DNA of 64,000 nucleotides from Jidongwangia harbinensis (GTDB taxonomy: Bacteria; Actinomycetota; Actinomycetes; Mycobacteriales; Micromonosporaceae). A program made the position numbers and the translations under genes. Shown here piece after piece: positions 61,871-64,000 of the stretch. The DNA is taken from the NCBI RefSeq assembly GCF_020216025.1, contig NZ_JAIWNC010000009.1, positions 62,001 to 126,000 on the forward strand, written 5' to 3'. The notes below the pieces were generated by a model, which was not told the origin of the DNA, made no database searches, and saw nothing but the letters and a program-made list of their open reading frames with translations. How positions within the stretch are numbered: the stretch's first letter is position 1; each line of letters starts with the position of its first letter.

Positions 61871-63104
61871 GCAGATCCTCCCGCTCGGTGAGCGCCTGTT
61901 CGTACCAGGTGTGCCGGGCGAGCGCCTCGGACAGCTGCCGGGCCAGCCGGTCCCGCTCGGCGACCACGTCGGCCAGGACCGGTACCCGCGGCCGCGGATC
62001 CGGGTCCACCGGCACGTCCTCGCCGGCCATCGCGGCCAGCAACCCGGCCAGGCCGGCCTCGTCGCGGGGCGCCGGCCAGGACGCCAGGTGACCGGCCCGG
62101 GTCAGCGTCGCGGCCAGATCGCGCAGCGCGTCCACCGGATCGGCCGCCGGCACCAGCGGCGTGAGGCGCCCGTCCGGGCCCACCACGACCTGCCCGGCCG
62201 GTACGCCGGGCGCCGCCGCCCGCCACGCCCGGAGCCGGTCGCGGACCTCCGGCATGTCGTGCCGCGCGCACGCCGCGCCGAGATGGTCGGCCAGCGTGCG
62301 GCCGGGCGGGCCGTCGGGCACCCGCGGCGTCACCGGCGGGCCGGCGACCAGCAGCCAGCCCGGGGCCAGCGCCATCGCGAGGTGGTGCCGGACCGCGTCC
62401 ACCGCCAGCGCGGCCGGGTCCCGCAGCACCGGTTCGGCGGCGGCGCAGGCCCGGGACAGCGCGGCCTCCACCGTGCCCCGCCGGTCCGGGTCGGTCAGCG
62501 CCGCCTCGGGCAGCAGCACGGCGGGAGCCGACGCCGACGGGTACGCCGCGTACGCCGCCACCACGTCACCGAGCCGCTCCCGCAGCGCGCCCAGGTCCCG
62601 CGGCCGGGACTCGTCGCCACCCCGGACCCACGCCGCGTCCCCCGGGTCCGCGGGCAGCGCCACCAGCCGGTCCAGTCCCATCGGATTCGCCATGCCGAGG
62701 ACGAACAGCGCGCCCGGCCGGCGTACCGACCGCAGCACCTCGAGCGTGTCCGACCAGGACAGGTCCGCGCCCTCCACGCTGGGCAGCCGGTCCAGCCCGT
62801 CGAGGGCCAGCACGGTGTCGAACGGCGGCTCGCCGGCCAGTTTCTCCGGGCTGCCGCACAGCACCGTGACCCCGGGCCGGCCGGCGTAGCGGCGGGTCAG
62901 CGCCTCGGCGTCGGGCAGGCCGCGGACCAGGACGGTGAGGTCGTCGGCGGGCACCGTGTCGATCAGGTCCGGGTGGTGCGGCCCGGCGATCAGGGTCCGC
63001 CCGCCCACGGCCGCCAGGACCTCGGGCGGCACCGTCGCGCGTACCGGGCCCGGCCGGCCGGCCAGGTCCGACCACGTCTCCATCTCGCCGCCGATGATCC
63101 TCAC
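61755..63104 (-). CDS. Methyltransferase-like protein with C-terminal coiled coil
   Basis: 449 residues from GTG 63104, overlapping the upstream stop by four bases (GTGA). The first ~150 residues have a Rossmann pattern (TLIAGPHHPDLIDTVP, VTVLCGSPEKLAGEPPFDTVLALDGLDRLP, EVLRSVRRPGALFVLGMANPMGLDRL) like SAM-dependent methyltransferases, but the usual GxGxG is not intact. The middle is unassigned. VLADVVAERDRLARQLSEAL to LLKRNRRLVRML near the end forms a coiled coil. Its place between glycosyltransferases suggests glycan capping or chain-length control. Confidence 0.6.
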   Translation of the reverse strand: MRIIGGEMETWSDLAGRPGPVRATVPPEVLAAVGGRTLIAGPHHPDLIDTVPADDLTVLVRGLPDAEALTRRYAGRPGVTVLCGSPEKLAGEPPFDTVLALDGLDRLPSVEGADLSWSDTLEVLRSVRRPGALFVLGMANPMGLDRLVALPADPGDAAWVRGGDESRPRDLGALRERLGDVVAAYAAYPSASAPAVLLPEAALTDPDRRGTVEAALSRACAAAEPVLRDPAALAVDAVRHHLAMALAPGWLLVAGPPVTPRVPDGPPGRTLADHLGAACARHDMPEVRDRLRAWRAAAPGVPAGQVVVGPDGRLTPLVPAADPVDALRDLAATLTRAGHLASWPAPRDEAGLAGLLAAMAGEDVPVDPDPRPRVPVLADVVAERDRLARQLSEALARHTWYEQALTEREDLLKRNRRLVRMLSGTPTARAAATFVETARLARRALRRGR

Positions 63105-64000
63105 CGGGCCGCCGCCAGCAGCGCGTCGTCGTCGGCGTACGGCGGCTGGAACGCGTCCGGCCAGCCGAACACCCGGCGCAGCTCGGCCGGCGGCAGCAGC
63201 CGGTCCGCGCCCAGTTCGGCGGTCGCGAGCGCGGCGGCCGGACCCGGATCCGGGTCCGGGCCGTGCAGGGCGGCCCAGTGCCGGCGGATGCGGGCGGCCA
63301 CGGCCGGGTCCTCGCGCTCCAGGTGCATCGGATCGCCGTACACGGCCGGGGCGCAGCCGGCCAGCACGCCGTAGAACACCGCGCTGCACAGCCGGTTGGA
63401 CGCGACCCGGGCGTGTCCGCGCAGCTCGGCCAGCTGGCGGTGCAGGAACAGCGGGTCGAGGTCCTGCCACCGGCCGCCGCGGTAGCCGTGGCAGATCACC
63501 CGGAAGCCGGCCCGCTCGTACCGCCGGCGTACCGGCGCGGACCGGAACTCCTGCCAGTACAGGCACACCGTGACCGGGCCCGGCTCGGTGTCGCGGATCT
63601 CGGCGATCAGCCGGTCGTGGTCACCCTGCACGTGCTGGCCCTCCCAGCCGTGGAACGGGTACCAGATGGTCCCGGTCCGCGCCGGATCCGCCGCGGGTTC
63701 CATGGCCAGCAGGTACGCCCACGGCGAGCCCACCACGTACGTCTCCCGCCGCCCGCGCGACCAGGCCCGGCGGCGGGTCCGCTCGGACCAGAGGAACAGC
63801 GGGGTACCCGGCACCACCGGGTGGTCGGCGGCCATGCCGTCGCCGACGTTCCAGCCGTGCTGCAGGTAACCGTGGATCCGGGGCGGGTCGCGATCGTCCA
63901 GGCCGCAGTAGCGGGCCAGCACGTGCGAGTGGCCGTAGTAGTGGTTGGCGTGGTGCACGGCGGCGAACTCTAGGCGTCCGAACCGGCCGGCAGCCGACCA
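63101..64000 (-). CDS. Surface-glycan protein of unrecognised family (5' end outside window)
   Basis: 299 residues visible. The frame stays open to the right window edge, so the GTG at 63958 is probably not the true start. RIHGYLQHGWNVGDGM, PLFLWSERTRRRAWSRG and TIWYPFHGWEGQHVQGDHDRLI are followed by ERAGFRVICHGYRGG and RVASNRLCSAVFYGVLAGCAPAVYGDPM. The latter resembles the nucleotide-sugar region of GT-B or CDP-glycerol-transferase-like proteins. No family can be named with confidence. It is translated together with the methyltransferase-like protein downstream. Confidence 0.6.
   Translation of the reverse strand, partial: WSAAGRFGRLEFAAVHHANHYYGHSHVLARYCGLDDRDPPRIHGYLQHGWNVGDGMAADHPVVPGTPLFLWSERTRRRAWSRGRRETYVVGSPWAYLLAMEPAADPARTGTIWYPFHGWEGQHVQGDHDRLIAEIRDTEPGPVTVCLYWQEFRSAPVRRRYERAGFRVICHGYRGGRWQDLDPLFLHRQLAELRGHARVASNRLCSAVFYGVLAGCAPAVYGDPMHLEREDPAVAARIRRHWAALHGPDPDPGPAAALATAELGADRLLPPAELRRVFGWPDAFQPPYADDDALLAAAR

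Overview
The window is about 70% or more G+C, with codon third positions almost all G or C, frequent GTG starts, dense operons with 4-base stop/start overlaps, and GC-rich hairpin terminators without U-tracts. Together with the families present (SARP/AfsR regulators, a DevR/DosR-type regulator, Acg-type nitroreductases, MmpL-type transporters, a ricin-B lectin, a GH65 phosphorylase) this points to the chromosome of a filamentous actinobacterium, most likely a Micromonosporaceae member such as Actinoplanes. I see no rRNA, tRNA, CRISPR array, transposase or phage gene.

Layout. (1) 1-18.3 kb is a surface-glycan locus: a secreted parallel beta-helix protein, a 1,225-residue GT-C/AftD-like membrane protein, a membrane-anchored phosphoesterase-like protein with altered metal ligands, then (after a small ArsR/SRPBCC/SnoaL-like stress unit at 7.5-9.0 kb) three soluble glycosyltransferases and a Wzx-like flippase on the minus strand. 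These are followed by a nucleotidyltransferase/thymidylate-kinase-like fusion, a second large multi-TM glycan protein and a GT2 enzyme. (2) 18.4-22.1 kb is a signalling block: a secreted anchored protein, a 61-bp repeat, an OmpR-type regulator, an EAL protein, a C-terminally truncated copy of the GT2 gene that kept its promoter, and a close DevR/DosR homologue. (3) 22.1-29.3 kb holds a SARP/AAA regulator, a PLAT-like secreted protein, a secreted lipase and an NB-ARC/TPR regulator. (4) 29.5-36.3 kb holds an Acg-type nitroreductase, a membrane ricin-B lectin, a methyltransferase, an MmpL-like transporter with its divergent MarR gene, and a DoxX-like membrane protein. (5) 36.5-47.2 kb holds PhoD, a repeat protein, a patatin-like lipase, a serine hydrolase, a LacI-sensor/GGDEF protein, a flavohaemoglobin-like protein and a GH65 enzyme. 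(6) 47.2-55.8 kb holds DoxX, a second Acg protein, a CopB-type copper ATPase behind a CsoR-like operator, a CHRD protein, a VIT/VWA protein with a MerR partner, and a cyclase-family enzyme. (7) 55.9-59.7 kb is an ABC exporter with a divergent histidine kinase/response regulator pair. (8) 59.7-64 kb is a second glycan cluster running off the right edge.

The most connected signal is a candidate hypoxia/dormancy regulon. The DevR-like regulator at 21.5 kb keeps the DosR phosphorylation site (D54) and the DNA-contact residues K179, K182 and N183. Four 14-bp sequences matching 11-12 of 14 positions of the DosR core GGGACTWWAGTCCC lie upstream of this gene (or its divergent neighbour), the first Acg gene, and both DoxX-like genes, three of them at nearly the same distance from the start codon. 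Other notable signals are three in-frame minisatellites inside genes, a duplicated promoter shared by a full-length and a truncated glycosyltransferase, and several clear operators for local regulators.
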